NCBI RefSeq assembly: GCF_004135605.1
Contig: NZ_SDPT01000003.1
Span: 62,001-126,000, forward strand
Origin: Sphingomonas desiccabilis
GTDB taxonomy: Bacteria > Pseudomonadota > Alphaproteobacteria > Sphingomonadales > Sphingomonadaceae
DNA length: 64,000 bases
Direction: 5' to 3'
The notes under the pieces: model-generated
Database searches by the model: none
What the model saw: the letters and a program-made list of their open reading frames with translations, nothing else
Told to the model about the DNA's origin: nothing
Shown here: positions 46,111 through 54,216 of the stretch, one piece after another
Layout: each line of letters opens with the position of its first letter
Position numbering within the stretch: the first letter of the stretch is position 1
Made by a program: the position numbers and the translations under genes

Positions 46111-46695
46111 TTACGAACCGGACAGGCAAGCGATCACGCGGTGAACCGCAGCCCGGGTTTCGGCGAGCGGAACGTCCGTGGGGATGACGAAATCGGCGCG
46201 GGCACGCTTCTCGGCATCGGGCAACTGGCGCGCCAAGATGGCTTCGAGCCGCGCCGCGGTCATCCCGGGACGCGCCAATACCCGCTGTCGCTGCACGTCG
46301 GCGCTTGCGCTCACCACCGCCACCCTGTCGACATAGGCTTCGCCCCCGGTCTCATACAGCAAGGGGACATCGAACAGCAGAATGGGCGCGGATCCATGAT
46401 CGCGGACAAAGGCGGCCCGTTCCTCGGTGACCGCAGGGTGGACGATCGCCTCCAGACGGCCGAGCGCCGCCGGATCGGCGAGCACCGCCTCCCCCAGGGC
46501 GGTGCGATCGACGCCTTGCGCTCCGGTCGTGTCGGGGAACGCTGCCTCGATCGCCGCGACCAGGCGCCCGGCAGGCCCCTGCAGCCGGTGTACGGCTGCA
46601 TCGGCATCGAACACGGGAATACCGGCCTCGGCAAACATCGCTGCCACGGTCGACTTGCCCATGCCGATCGAACCGGTGAGGCCGAGACGGATCAC
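46111..46695 (-). CDS. coaE: Dephospho-CoA kinase
   Basis: Last step of coenzyme A synthesis. The 194-residue protein begins IRLGLTGSIGMGKST, with the P-loop GSIGMGKS at residues 8-15, and contains DADAAVHRL, HPAVTEERAAF and FDVPLLYETG, all conserved in the family. The start is GTG at 46695, overlapping the aroE stop by 4 bases (GTGA). It is part of a chain of translationally coupled genes running away from the origin. Confidence 0.95.
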   Translation of the reverse strand: MIRLGLTGSIGMGKSTVAAMFAEAGIPVFDADAAVHRLQGPAGRLVAAIEAAFPDTTGAQGVDRTALGEAVLADPAALGRLEAIVHPAVTEERAAFVRDHGSAPILLFDVPLLYETGGEAYVDRVAVVSASADVQRQRVLARPGMTAARLEAILARQLPDAEKRARADFVIPTDVPLAETRAAVHRVIACLSGS

Positions 46696-47504
46696 CCGAG
46701 CAGCAACGCGCGCAGTTCCTCGTCCCGGTCGCGCGGCGGCTGGGCATCGAACAGGATTTCGAACGCGAGTGCCGCCTGGCCCACCAGCATCTCCAGCCCG
46801 TCGACCGTTTCCAGCCCGCGGGCGTGCGCGGCGGTGAGCAACGGCGTCTCCAGCGGCGCATAGACGATGTCGTAGACCACCGCGTCTTCCGGCAGAGGCC
46901 CGAGATCCAGTTCCAGCGGCGGCTGGCCCGTCATGCCCAGGGCGCTGGCGTTCACCAGCAGCTTGGCGGCCGGCACCGGCGCCGAGAGCGGAAGCGCATC
47001 GCCCTTCAAGCCGAAGCTGGCAAGCAGGGCCGCGCCCTTCAGGGGGTTGCGGTTGAGCAGCGTGACGCGGCCGACATTCAGCTTCGACAGCGCGAACAGG
47101 ATCGCACGTGCCGCGCCGCCTGCACCGACGACGCACACCGGAGCGCCTTCGAGCGCGAGCCCGGCGATGGGCGCATAGAAGCCGCCTGCGTCGGTGTTGG
47201 TGCCGACGAGGCGACCATCTCCGTCGCGAAACACCGTGTTGATCGCACCGATCGACTGGCGCACGCCGCCCCGGTCCTCGACATGATCAAGCGCCGCGGT
47301 CTTGTGGGGCAGGGTGATATTGCAGCCGCGCCAGGCGGGATCGGCACCGCGTGCGTCGAAATAGGCCTTCAGCCCCTCCGCCTCCACGCGGGTTGCGCGA
47401 TACTCGCCCTCCATGCCGAGCGCGTCGAGCCAGAAGCGGTGGATGCGGGGCGACTTGGAATGGGTGATCGGGTCCCCGATCACCTCGGCATAGGGTTGCG
47501 TCAC
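46692..47504 (-). CDS. aroE: Shikimate dehydrogenase
   Basis: Reduces 3-dehydroshikimate to shikimate with NADPH in the aromatic amino acid pathway. The 270-residue protein shows the shikimate-binding THSKSPRIH near residues 14-22, NITLPHKTAAL with the catalytic Lys, GTNTDAGGF and the NADP loop VVGAGGAARAI. The start is GTG at 47504, overlapping the maf stop by 4 bases. The C-terminal GQAALAFEI segment is also typical. Length is normal. Confidence 0.95.
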   Translation of the reverse strand: MTQPYAEVIGDPITHSKSPRIHRFWLDALGMEGEYRATRVEAEGLKAYFDARGADPAWRGCNITLPHKTAALDHVEDRGGVRQSIGAINTVFRDGDGRLVGTNTDAGGFYAPIAGLALEGAPVCVVGAGGAARAILFALSKLNVGRVTLLNRNPLKGAALLASFGLKGDALPLSAPVPAAKLLVNASALGMTGQPPLELDLGPLPEDAVVYDIVYAPLETPLLTAAHARGLETVDGLEMLVGQAALAFEILFDAQPPRDRDEELRALLLG

Positions 47505-48109
47505 GACAACAAGACTCCTCTGTCCCGCAGATAGGCGGCGAGCGGCAGCAGCGGCAGGCCAAGGATCGTCCAGTGATCCCCCTCGACGCGGTGAAATAGC
47601 TGCGCGCCCATGCCCTCGACGCGATAGCAGCCGACGCAGCCCGAGATTGCCGGCCACTCGGCCTCCAGATAGGCCTCGATGAAGGCGTCGCTCAGCGCCC
47701 GCACGTGCAGGCGCGCATGGCCGATGTGGCGCCAGACCGGGCGCCCACCCTCCACGATCACCGCCGCGCTGTAGAGATCATGCTGAGCGCCGGAGAGTCG
47801 CCGCAACTGGGTGGCCGCGTCGTCCCGACCGGCAGGCTTGTCGAGCAACCCGCCGTCCGGCGCGGCGACGACCGAATCGGCACCGAGCACCAGTCCGCTG
47901 GAGACGCGGGTCGCCGCGCGCATCGCCTTCAGCTCGGCAAGCGCATCGGCGAAGTCGCGCGCCCCGAGCCCTTCGGCCGCGAGCGCCGCCTTGGCCGCCT
48001 CTTCGTCGAGTCCGTTGGCCACGGCATCGTGGGCGATCCCGGCGGCGGCGAGCATCGCCCTGCGCGACGCGCTTTGCGATGCAAGCACCAGGCGTGGCGC
48101 ATCCGTCAT
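47501..48109 (-). CDS. maf: Maf-like nucleoside triphosphate pyrophosphatase
   Basis: A house-cleaning NTP pyrophosphatase of 202 residues that removes non-canonical nucleotides. It starts with LVLASQSASRRAMLAAAG and has ADSVVAAPDGGLLDKPAG, RLSGAQHDLYSAAV and EWPAISGCVGCYRVEGMGAQLF, as in Maf proteins. The ATG overlaps the ppsR stop by 4 bases. Its location beside the origin, between ppsR and aroE, is the usual alphaproteobacterial order. Confidence 0.95.
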   Translation of the reverse strand: MTDAPRLVLASQSASRRAMLAAAGIAHDAVANGLDEEAAKAALAAEGLGARDFADALAELKAMRAATRVSSGLVLGADSVVAAPDGGLLDKPAGRDDAATQLRRLSGAQHDLYSAAVIVEGGRPVWRHIGHARLHVRALSDAFIEAYLEAEWPAISGCVGCYRVEGMGAQLFHRVEGDHWTILGLPLLPLAAYLRDRGVLLS

Positions 48110-48921
48110 TGCCGCTCCCCCTTGCGTTCCTGATAGAGGGTGATGATCGCAGCTGCCGTTTCCTCGATCGAGCGCCGGGTGACGTCGATCACCGGCCACC
48201 CGTTGTCCGCGAACATGCGCCTGGCGAACGCGATTTCCCGCGCGACCGAATCCTGCTCGACATAGTCCGTGTTCGCTGCCTGGTTGAGCGACAGCAGCCG
48301 GTTGCGTCGAATCTGGATCAGCCGATCGGCACTGGTGGTGAGCCCCACGATCATCGGATGCTTGAGCGAATAGAGCGCCGGCGGCGGTGGCGATTCCACC
48401 ACGATCGGGATGTTCGCGGTCTTGTAGCCGCGATTGGCGAGATAGATGGAGGTCGGCGTCTTGGAAGATCGCGACACGCCTGCCAGCAGGATGTCGGCCT
48501 CCTCCCACTCCTCCCACAGCACGCCATCGTCGTGCGCGATGGTGAACTGAATCGCGTCGACGCGCGCGAAATAGGCGGCGTCGAGGATGTGCTGACGTCC
48601 GGGGCGTGCTTTCGCCTCCTGCCCCAGCAGGCTGGACAGCGCATGGCTGACGCCATCGAGCGGCGCCACCGCCGGCAGGCCCATGACGCGGCACCGCGCC
48701 TCCAGGGTCTTTCGGATTTCGGCGTTCACCAGCGTGAACAGGACGATCCCGGGATTGTGGGCGATTTCCTGCAGGATCCGCTCGAGATGCGTCTGGCTGC
48801 GCACCATGGGCCAGAAGTGCCGGAGCGTCTCGACCCCATCGAACTGCGCGAGCGCGGCCTTGGCGATGTTCTCAAGCGTCTCGCCGGTCGAGTCCGACAG
48901 GAGGTGCAGGTGCAGCCGCAT
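48106..48921 (-). CDS. Pyruvate, phosphate dikinase regulatory protein (PDRP/PpsR, DUF299)
   Basis: A bifunctional kinase and phosphorylase that switches PPDK or PEP synthase off and on. The 271-residue protein carries LHLLSDSTGETLENIAKAAL at residues 4-23, the P-loop-like GVSRSSKTPTSIYLA at 148-162 and YVEQDSVAREIAFARRMF with the family signature. It is the first gene to the left of the origin; the corresponding gene flanks the Caulobacter origin, where it was called the RP001 homologue, as I recall. No ppdK or ppsA gene is nearby. Confidence 0.95.
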   Translation of the reverse strand: MRLHLHLLSDSTGETLENIAKAALAQFDGVETLRHFWPMVRSQTHLERILQEIAHNPGIVLFTLVNAEIRKTLEARCRVMGLPAVAPLDGVSHALSSLLGQEAKARPGRQHILDAAYFARVDAIQFTIAHDDGVLWEEWEEADILLAGVSRSSKTPTSIYLANRGYKTANIPIVVESPPPPALYSLKHPMIVGLTTSADRLIQIRRNRLLSLNQAANTDYVEQDSVAREIAFARRMFADNGWPVIDVTRRSIEETAAAIITLYQERKGERQ

Positions 48922-48939
48922 GGCTCAGCGGGACAAGGC

Positions 48940-48948
48940 TGTGGACAA
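48940..48948 (-). promoter_or_regulatory. DnaA box (TTGTCCACA)
   Basis: Read on the minus strand TTGTCCACA differs from the consensus TTATCCACA at one position. A related TTATCCCCA (also one mismatch) lies at 48951-48959, three bases to the right. Confidence 0.65.
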
Positions 48949-49018
48949 CATGGGGATAAGCGCTAGCGCAACCCGAACACGCGGCCAAGCGGCACGATCC
49001 GTCCACATTCCCCCGGAT

Positions 49019-49027
49019 TCGTCCACA
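49019..49027 (+). promoter_or_regulatory. DnaA box-like TCGTCCACA
   Basis: Shares the TCCACA core; two mismatches to the consensus. A similar CCGTCCACA lies at 48999-49007, twenty bases to the left, so the two form a direct repeat. Confidence 0.45.
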
Positions 49028-49061
49028 GCCGCATCGACAGCCGCCGGTTCCATCACCAGCC

Positions 49062-49070
49062 TGTGGATAA
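49062..49070 (-). promoter_or_regulatory. Perfect DnaA box (TTATCCACA)
   Basis: An exact consensus box on the minus strand (TGTGGATAA on the plus strand), immediately followed by the half-match CGTGGATAG. Confidence 0.85.
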
Positions 49071-49225
49071 CGTGGATAGGTGAATCCGAATCTGAGGGCG
49101 TGCGTGAGTCTGCCCACGTCAAGCTGTTGGCAATTTGGGGATGGCGGCATAAACCCCAGCATCCCCACGCCAACAACCTCCACCTCCTTCATTCTTTGAA
49201 TCTTCTTTTCTGTAGAGGCACCACG

Positions 49226-50266
49226 CTGACTCAGATTCCGACGCCCAAGCCGCTGCTCGAAACCCTGCGCGGCACCCGCCAGGCCGTCCCTCCGCTGTGG
49301 CTCATGCGGCAGGCCGGGCGGTACCTCCCTGAATATCGGGCGCTGCGTGCCGAGAAGGGCGGATTCCTCGACCTGGTGAACGACAGCGAAGCAGCCGCGG
49401 AAGTGACTCTGCAACCGCTGCGCCGCTTCGGGTTCGACGGCTCGATCCTGTTCTCCGACATTCTGGTGGTGCCGAACGCGCTGGGGCAGGATCTGTGGTT
49501 CGAGACGGGGGAGGGGCCGCGACTGGCACCCAAAATCGACCGGGCGACCCTTGCGTCCTTGCAACCAGCGCCTGAGCGGCTGGAGCCGGTTTACGGGACG
49601 GTACGGCGCGTAAAGGCAGCGCTCGACCCGGCGGTGACCTTCCTGGGCTTTGCGGGAGCACCCTGGACGGTCGCTACCTACATGATCGCGGGGCAGGGCA
49701 GCCGCGAGCAGGCGGAGGCACGGCGGCTTGCCTATCTCGATCCGGAACTAATGACGGCACTGCTCGATCGGATCGTCGGCCTCACGATCGACTATCTGTC
49801 GGCGCAGATCGATGCCGGGGTCGATGCGGTGCAGCTGTTCGACAGCTGGGCGGGCAGCCTGTCGCCCGAGCAGTTCGAGCGCTGGGTGATCGCCCCGACG
49901 ACCCGCATCGTCGAAGCCGTGAAGGCGCGCCATCCAGACACCCCGATCATCGGCTTTCCCAAGGGTGCCGGGGGCAAGCTGGTCGCCTATGCCGAAGCCA
50001 CGGGCGTCGATGCCGTCGGGCTGGACGAGACCGTCGACCCGGTCTGGGCCAACGCGGCATTGCCGCGCGATCTTCCGGTGCAGGGTAATCTGGACCCGCT
50101 CGCGTTGATCGCCGGCGGCGAGACGCTGGACCGGGCGGTCGACCGGATCCTCGCCGCCTTCGCCGACCGCCCGCACATCTTCAACCTGGGCCATGGGATC
50201 CAGCAGGATACGCCGATCGCCCACGTCGAGCAGCTCGTGGCACGCGTTCGCAGGAGCCAAGCATGA
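49226..50266 (+). CDS. hemE: Uroporphyrinogen decarboxylase, probable CTG start
   Basis: Decarboxylates uroporphyrinogen III to coproporphyrinogen III in heme synthesis. The protein shows the family signature PPLWLMRQAGRYLPEYRAL at about residues 22-40, then FSDILVVPNALGQ, FAGAPWTVATYMIAGQGS and the C-terminal GNLDPLAL and FNLGHGI. No ATG or GTG lies at the expected start. The best candidate is the CTG at 49226, which gives a normal 346-residue product and has AGAGG 7 bases upstream; a TTG at 49196 would add 10 residues without a good ribosome binding site. It is the first gene to the right of oriC and overlaps hemJ by 4 bases. Confidence 0.95.
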   Translation: MTQIPTPKPLLETLRGTRQAVPPLWLMRQAGRYLPEYRALRAEKGGFLDLVNDSEAAAEVTLQPLRRFGFDGSILFSDILVVPNALGQDLWFETGEGPRLAPKIDRATLASLQPAPERLEPVYGTVRRVKAALDPAVTFLGFAGAPWTVATYMIAGQGSREQAEARRLAYLDPELMTALLDRIVGLTIDYLSAQIDAGVDAVQLFDSWAGSLSPEQFERWVIAPTTRIVEAVKARHPDTPIIGFPKGAGGKLVAYAEATGVDAVGLDETVDPVWANAALPRDLPVQGNLDPLALIAGGETLDRAVDRILAAFADRPHIFNLGHGIQQDTPIAHVEQLVARVRRSQA

Positions 50267-50718
50267 CCAACTTCCTCGGGTCCGCCTATCTCTGGGTAAA
50301 GGCCGCGCACGTCATCTTCATGGTGTTCTGGATGGCAGGCCTGTTCATCCTGCCGCGCTATCTGGTGCATCACCAGGAAGGGCTCGACGACCCTGCCGAG
50401 CGGCCGCGCTGGGTGTCCCGCGAGGCGAAGCTGCGGGCGATGATCCTGACGCCGGCGATGGTCGCGGTGTGGCTGCTGGGGCTGGCGCTGGCCGCCAATG
50501 CGGGGCTTTTCGACGGACAACCGGGCTTGGGCTGGCTGCATGCGAAGTTGCTCTTCGTGCTGCTTTTGACCGGCTACCACGGCTGGGCGGTCGGCTACGC
50601 AAAGAAGCTGGCGGCGGGGCGGCCCACGCTTGCGTCCTCGCGCCTGCGCATGCTCAACGAGGTGCCGGCGCTGCTGCTGGCGGTGATCGTCGCGCTGGCG
50701 ATCGTGAAGCCCTTCTGA
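50263..50718 (+). CDS. hemJ: Protoporphyrinogen oxidase HemJ
   Basis: A 151-residue membrane protein of the UPF0093/CopD-like family that oxidises protoporphyrinogen IX where HemG and HemY are absent. Hallmarks are LWVKAAHVIFMVFWMAGLFILPRYLVHH near residues 10-37 with conserved His, and LHAKLLFVLLLTGYHGW, with the KL-x6-GYH pattern. Four hydrophobic segments are seen. Its ATG overlaps the hemE stop (ATGA), so two heme genes are coupled at the origin. The start is unambiguous. Confidence 0.92.
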   Translation: MTNFLGSAYLWVKAAHVIFMVFWMAGLFILPRYLVHHQEGLDDPAERPRWVSREAKLRAMILTPAMVAVWLLGLALAANAGLFDGQPGLGWLHAKLLFVLLLTGYHGWAVGYAKKLAAGRPTLASSRLRMLNEVPALLLAVIVALAIVKPF

Positions 50719-50933
50719 CCCACCCTGCGGATCGCTTCGACAAACCGGGCGCGCTGCCGACGCCGCGGATCGTCGTCCTCGCTTGACTTGAGCAAAGGGC
50801 GAACCTAACTCGCAAGGACGAGCGGTTGTCCTCCGGCACTCGCGCGTCCCTCCTCCAGCATCGTTTCGCGCCTTCCCTTTTCGCCGATCGACGCTCCTCC
50901 CTTATCCGCATCAACGCCACTCGGATCAGCTCC

Positions 50934-52190
50934 ATGCACCTCAAGGACCTCAAGAAGCACGCGCCCGCAGACCTCGTCACGATGGCCGAGGCACTAGGTG
51001 TCGAAGGCGCGTCGACGATGCGCAAGCAGGACCTGATGTTCGCGATCCTGAAGGCGCAGGCCGAGAATGGCGACCAGATCATGGGCCTGGGGACGATCGA
51101 GGTGCTGCCCGATGGCTTCGGCTTCCTGCGCTCGCCGGAAGCGAACTATCTCGCGGGCCCCGACGACATCTATGTGTCGCCGAACCAGGTCCGCAAGTTC
51201 GGCCTGCGCACGGGCGACACGGTGGAAGGCGAGATCCGCGCCCCCAAGGACGGTGAGCGCTACTTCGCCCTGACCAAGCTGGTCTCGGTCAACTTCGACG
51301 ATCCCGATGCGGTCCGCCATCGCGTCAACTTCGACAATCTCACCCCGCTCTATCCCGAGCAGAAGCTGACGCTCGACCAGCTCGATCCGACGTCCAAGGA
51401 CAAGTCGGCGCGCGTGATCGACATCGTCGCGCCGCAGGGCAAGGGCCAACGCTCGCTGATCGTGGCGCCGCCGCGCGTCGGTAAGACGGTGCTGCTGCAG
51501 AACATCGCCAAGGCGATCACCGACAACCATCCCGAAGTCTTCCTGATCGTGCTGCTGATCGACGAGCGGCCCGAGGAAGTGACTGACATGCAGCGCTCGG
51601 TGCGCGGCGAAGTCATCTCCTCGACCTTCGACGAGCCGGCGACGCGCCACGTCCAGGTCGCCGAGATGGTGATCGAAAAGGCCAAGCGCCTGGTCGAGCA
51701 CAAGAAGGACGTGGTGATCCTGCTCGACTCGATCACGCGTCTGGGCCGCGCCTACAACACGGTCGTACCGTCGTCGGGCAAGGTGCTGACCGGCGGTGTC
51801 GACGCCAATGCGCTCCAGCGTCCCAAGCGCTTCTTCGGCGCCGCCCGCAACATCGAGGAGGGCGGCTCGCTCTCCATCATCGCGACCGCGCTGATCGACA
51901 CCGGCAGCCGCATGGACGAGGTGATCTTCGAAGAGTTCAAGGGCACCGGCAACTCCGAGATCGTGCTCGACCGCAAGGTGGCGGACAAGCGCATCTTCCC
52001 GGCGCTCGACGTCGGCAAGTCGGGCACCCGCAAGGAAGAACTGCTCGTCGACAAGGCCAAGCTTTCGAAGATGTGGGTGCTGCGCCGCATCCTCATGCAG
52101 ATGGGCACCATCGATGCGATGGAGTTCCTGCTCGACAAGATGAAGGACTCGAAGACCAACGAGGACTTCTTCGACTCGATGAACCAGTAA
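50934..52190 (+). CDS. rho: Transcription termination factor Rho
   Basis: A hexameric RNA helicase that ends transcription at C-rich sites. The 418-residue protein has the N-terminal Rho domain ([22 protein letters not shown]), the cold-shock-like RNA-binding domain with [23 protein letters not shown]-type sequence near residues 61-83, Walker A APPRVGKT at 178-185, and Walker [14 protein letters not shown] near 265. The ATG at 50934 gives the family N-terminus. About 215 bases of untranslated sequence precede it; a short upstream frame (50826-50933) runs into it in frame but has no support as coding. Confidence 0.97.
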   Translation: MHLKDLKKHAPADLVTMAEALGVEGASTMRKQDLMFAILKAQAENGDQIMGLGTIEVLPDGFGFLRSPEANYLAGPDDIYVSPNQVRKFGLRTGDTVEGEIRAPKDGERYFALTKLVSVNFDDPDAVRHRVNFDNLTPLYPEQKLTLDQLDPTSKDKSARVIDIVAPQGKGQRSLIVAPPRVGKTVLLQNIAKAITDNHPEVFLIVLLIDERPEEVTDMQRSVRGEVISSTFDEPATRHVQVAEMVIEKAKRLVEHKKDVVILLDSITRLGRAYNTVVPSSGKVLTGGVDANALQRPKRFFGAARNIEEGGSLSIIATALIDTGSRMDEVIFEEFKGTGNSEIVLDRKVADKRIFPALDVGKSGTRKEELLVDKAKLSKMWVLRRILMQMGTIDAMEFLLDKMKDSKTNEDFFDSMNQ

Positions 52191-52223
52191 GCGCGTCTTT
52201 TGGACGAACGAGCCGGTCCGCCG

Positions 52224-52267
52224 GCCGACCGATGCCCTGATGGGTCCGGTCGGCTCGCGGGCCGTTT
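52224..52267 (+). terminator. Possible terminator after rho
   Basis: GCCGACCG (52224-52231) pairs with CGGTCGGC (52247-52254); the loop can form a small CCC-TGAT-GGG helix. A TTTT run follows only at 52264-52267, so terminator strength is doubtful. Confidence 0.4.
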
Positions 52268-52384
52268 TGATTTCCTACGCAGGCCGGCGACTGCCGCCGC
52301 AGAATTGTCACGAAACATTGCTGGAAAAGCCGGCGCCCGTCGTTCGGACTAGGCGCTAGCCGAGCCGCAGACTAGGATTTCGCC

Positions 52385-53116
52385 ATGCTAGACCTTCTTT
52401 CGCACCTCAGCGTGGCCGCCACGGCGGTTCCAGCGGGGCCGGGCTCCCCGGCCGAGATCTGGAACCACATCATCTCGGACTTCAGCAACATCGGCTCGCC
52501 GTCGGCGCTGTCGGCGTTCCTGCAGGTCCTGATGATCGACGTGGTGCTCGCTGGCGACAATGCGATCGTCGTGGGCGCGCTGGCGGCCGGATTGCCGGTG
52601 GCGCAGCGCAAGAAGGTCATCCTGATCGGCATCATCGCCGCGCTGGTGCTGCGGATCGCCTTTGCATTGGTGGTCAGCTGGCTTCTCGGCATCATCGGCC
52701 TGATCTTCGCCGGCGGCGTGCTGCTGCTGTGGGTCGCCTGGAAGATGTGGCGTGAACTGCGCCCGGCCGGTGGCCCCGGATCGCCCGAAGTGGAAGGCGA
52801 CGAGACCGAAAGCATCCGCCCGGCGAAGAGCTTTGCGGCAGCGGCCTGGGCCGTGGCGGTCGCCGACGTCTCGATGAGCCTCGACAACGTGCTGGCCGTG
52901 GCCGGTGCGGCGCGGGATCATCCGGGCATTCTCATCATCGGCCTGCTGCTGTCGGTCGCGCTGATGGGCATCGCCGCCAACCTCATCGCCAAGTACATCG
53001 AACGCTATCGCTGGATCGGCTATCTCGGCCTGGTGGTGATCCTCTATGTCGCGGTGAAGATGATCTACGAAGGCATCACCGACCAGCATATCGGCCTGCT
53101 CCAGCTGTTCGGTTGA
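52385..53116 (+). CDS. TerC/YjbE family membrane protein
   Basis: A 243-residue integral membrane protein of the TerC superfamily, some of whose members export manganese. The two conserved acidic motifs are DVVLAGDNAIVVGAL near residues 52-66 and ADVSMSLDNVLAVAG near 158-172, on a pattern of about seven membrane helices. It resembles the YjbE branch. The usual yybP-ykoY manganese riboswitch could not be seen in the 190 bases upstream. A strong terminator follows. Confidence 0.9.
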   Translation: MLDLLSHLSVAATAVPAGPGSPAEIWNHIISDFSNIGSPSALSAFLQVLMIDVVLAGDNAIVVGALAAGLPVAQRKKVILIGIIAALVLRIAFALVVSWLLGIIGLIFAGGVLLLWVAWKMWRELRPAGGPGSPEVEGDETESIRPAKSFAAAAWAVAVADVSMSLDNVLAVAGAARDHPGILIIGLLLSVALMGIAANLIAKYIERYRWIGYLGLVVILYVAVKMIYEGITDQHIGLLQLFG

Positions 53117-53143
53117 ACGGCCGGAACCAAGGAAAGAAGGAGA

Positions 53144-53175
53144 GGGGCGGCCGCGATGGCCGCCCCTTCTTGTTT
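53144..53175 (+). terminator. Intrinsic terminator after terC-like gene
   Basis: GGGGCGGCC (53144-53152) pairs with GGCCGCCCC (53158-53166) around a 5-base loop, followed by TTCTTGTTT. It lies between two convergent genes and ends the plus-strand one. Confidence 0.85.
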
Positions 53176-53870
53176 CAGGCGAGCGCCTGGGCGAGGAAGG
53201 CGGCCGTCCGGTCGTCTGCCAGACGCGCGGCGGCATCGGAGCGACGGTTCCCCCGCTCCGTCGCGAAGCCGTGATCCTCGCCCGGATAGTCGTGCAGCGT
53301 GACCCTGGGGTGATCGTCGAGGCCGGCGTGCATCGCCGCCTGCACCTCGGCAGGGACGAAGTGATCGGCCCCGGCGATGTGCAGCATCAGCGGCTTGGCG
53401 ATGGCGTGCTTCTCGTCGAGCAGCGCGTCGATGCCGACGGGGTAGTAGCCGACGCTCGCATCCACGTCGGTCCGCGCTGCCGTCATATAGGCGAGCCGAC
53501 CGCCAAGGCAGAAGCCGATCGCCCCCACCTTGCCCCCGGATACCAGCCGTTGGGCGAAGCGGATCGTCGCCTCGATGTCGGCGATCGCCGCGGCCTGATC
53601 GAACTGCCCCATGAGGTCGAGCGCGCGCTGCATTTCCTCCGGCACGTCGGGATCAAGGTCTACGCCCGGCGCGATCCGCCAGAACAGATCCGGCGCGATC
53701 GCCAGATAGCCCTGTTCCGCCAAGCGATCGCACTTGGAGCGAATGCCGGCGTTCACGCCGAAGATTTCCTGGATCACGACAATGGCTGCACGCGGGGTCT
53801 CCGCGGGATCGGCGCGGTAGGCGGTGAACTGGTTCGTGCCGTCGAGCGTGTCGAGGGTGAGCGTTGCCAT
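53175..53870 (-). CDS. Dienelactone hydrolase family protein
   Basis: A 231-residue alpha/beta hydrolase. Cys121 in GFCLGG takes the nucleophile place, with Asp169 (AGADHFVP) and His200 (GEDHGFA) completing the triad, and QEIFGVN near residue 36 supplying the conserved Glu. Such enzymes cleave dienelactones in chlorocatechol breakdown, but in a genome region without other catabolic genes the true substrate is unknown. The N-terminus MATLTLDTLDGTNQFTAYRADP is normal for the family. Confidence 0.88.
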   Translation of the reverse strand: MATLTLDTLDGTNQFTAYRADPAETPRAAIVVIQEIFGVNAGIRSKCDRLAEQGYLAIAPDLFWRIAPGVDLDPDVPEEMQRALDLMGQFDQAAAIADIEATIRFAQRLVSGGKVGAIGFCLGGRLAYMTAARTDVDASVGYYPVGIDALLDEKHAIAKPLMLHIAGADHFVPAEVQAAMHAGLDDHPRVTLHDYPGEDHGFATERGNRRSDAAARLADDRTAAFLAQALA

Positions 53871-53981
53871 GGAGGTTCCTCTGGTTGGAAACGATGCGGC
53901 GTTTGCAGGAGAGCCCGCGTCCGGCGCATAGCGGTGGAACGCTAGGCAATGGCGCCGGAGCCCTCAAGCGGAGACAGGCCA

Positions 53982-54212
53982 GTGAAGATCAACGTCGAGG
54001 TGGATTGCACACCGGAAGAGGCGCGGCGTGCCATGGGTTTGCCGGACTTCACACCGGTGCATGAGCGCTATGTCGCGATGCTGAGCGAGTCGATCGAAAA
54101 GGGCGCGAGCCCTGAACTGATGGATGCCCTGATGCGCCACTGGGCGCCGATGGGCGAGGCCGGCATGAGCTTCTGGCGCAAGATGTTCGAAACGGCGAGC
54201 CGATCTGGCTGA
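53982..54212 (+). CDS. DUF6489 family protein
   Basis: A 76-residue protein (MKINVEVDCTPEEARRAMGL start, GTG codon) that I recognise as the short sphingomonad/alphaproteobacterial DUF6489 type: PDFTPVHERYVAMLSESIEKGASPEL and WAPMGEAGMSFWRKMFE. The GTG at 53982 was chosen because GGAGA lies 7 bases upstream; ATG at 53949 would add an unlikely Pro/Ser-rich extension. It ends 4 bases before mnmE, with which it is probably co-transcribed. Function unknown. Confidence 0.75.
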   Translation: MKINVEVDCTPEEARRAMGLPDFTPVHERYVAMLSESIEKGASPELMDALMRHWAPMGEAGMSFWRKMFETASRSG

Positions 54213-54216
54213 GCCG

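Larger units (their letters stand above)
48922..49225. other. oriC: Probable chromosomal origin of replication (oriC)
   Basis: This 304-base non-coding region lies between ppsR and hemE, the gene pair that flanks the origin in Caulobacter and relatives. It carries several DnaA-box sequences (48940-48948, 48951-48959, 48999-49007, 49019-49027, 49062-49070), an 8-base inverted repeat TGGGGATG/CATCCCCA at 49136-49143 and 49160-49167, and a T-rich stretch (about 49186-49211) beside hemE that could be the unwinding element. Genes on both sides point away from it. parAB lie 9 kb to the right. dnaA is not in the window. Confidence 0.85.

Noticed and set aside
50826-50933. An in-frame upstream extension of rho as part of the protein.
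   Set aside because: The family N-terminus begins at [11 protein letters not shown]; the extension is basic, Ser/Arg-rich and lacks support. A leader peptide cannot be excluded.
52191-52384. A possible yybP-ykoY manganese riboswitch before the TerC-like gene.
   Set aside because: The conserved core of that riboswitch is not visible; the hairpin there is better explained as a terminator after rho.
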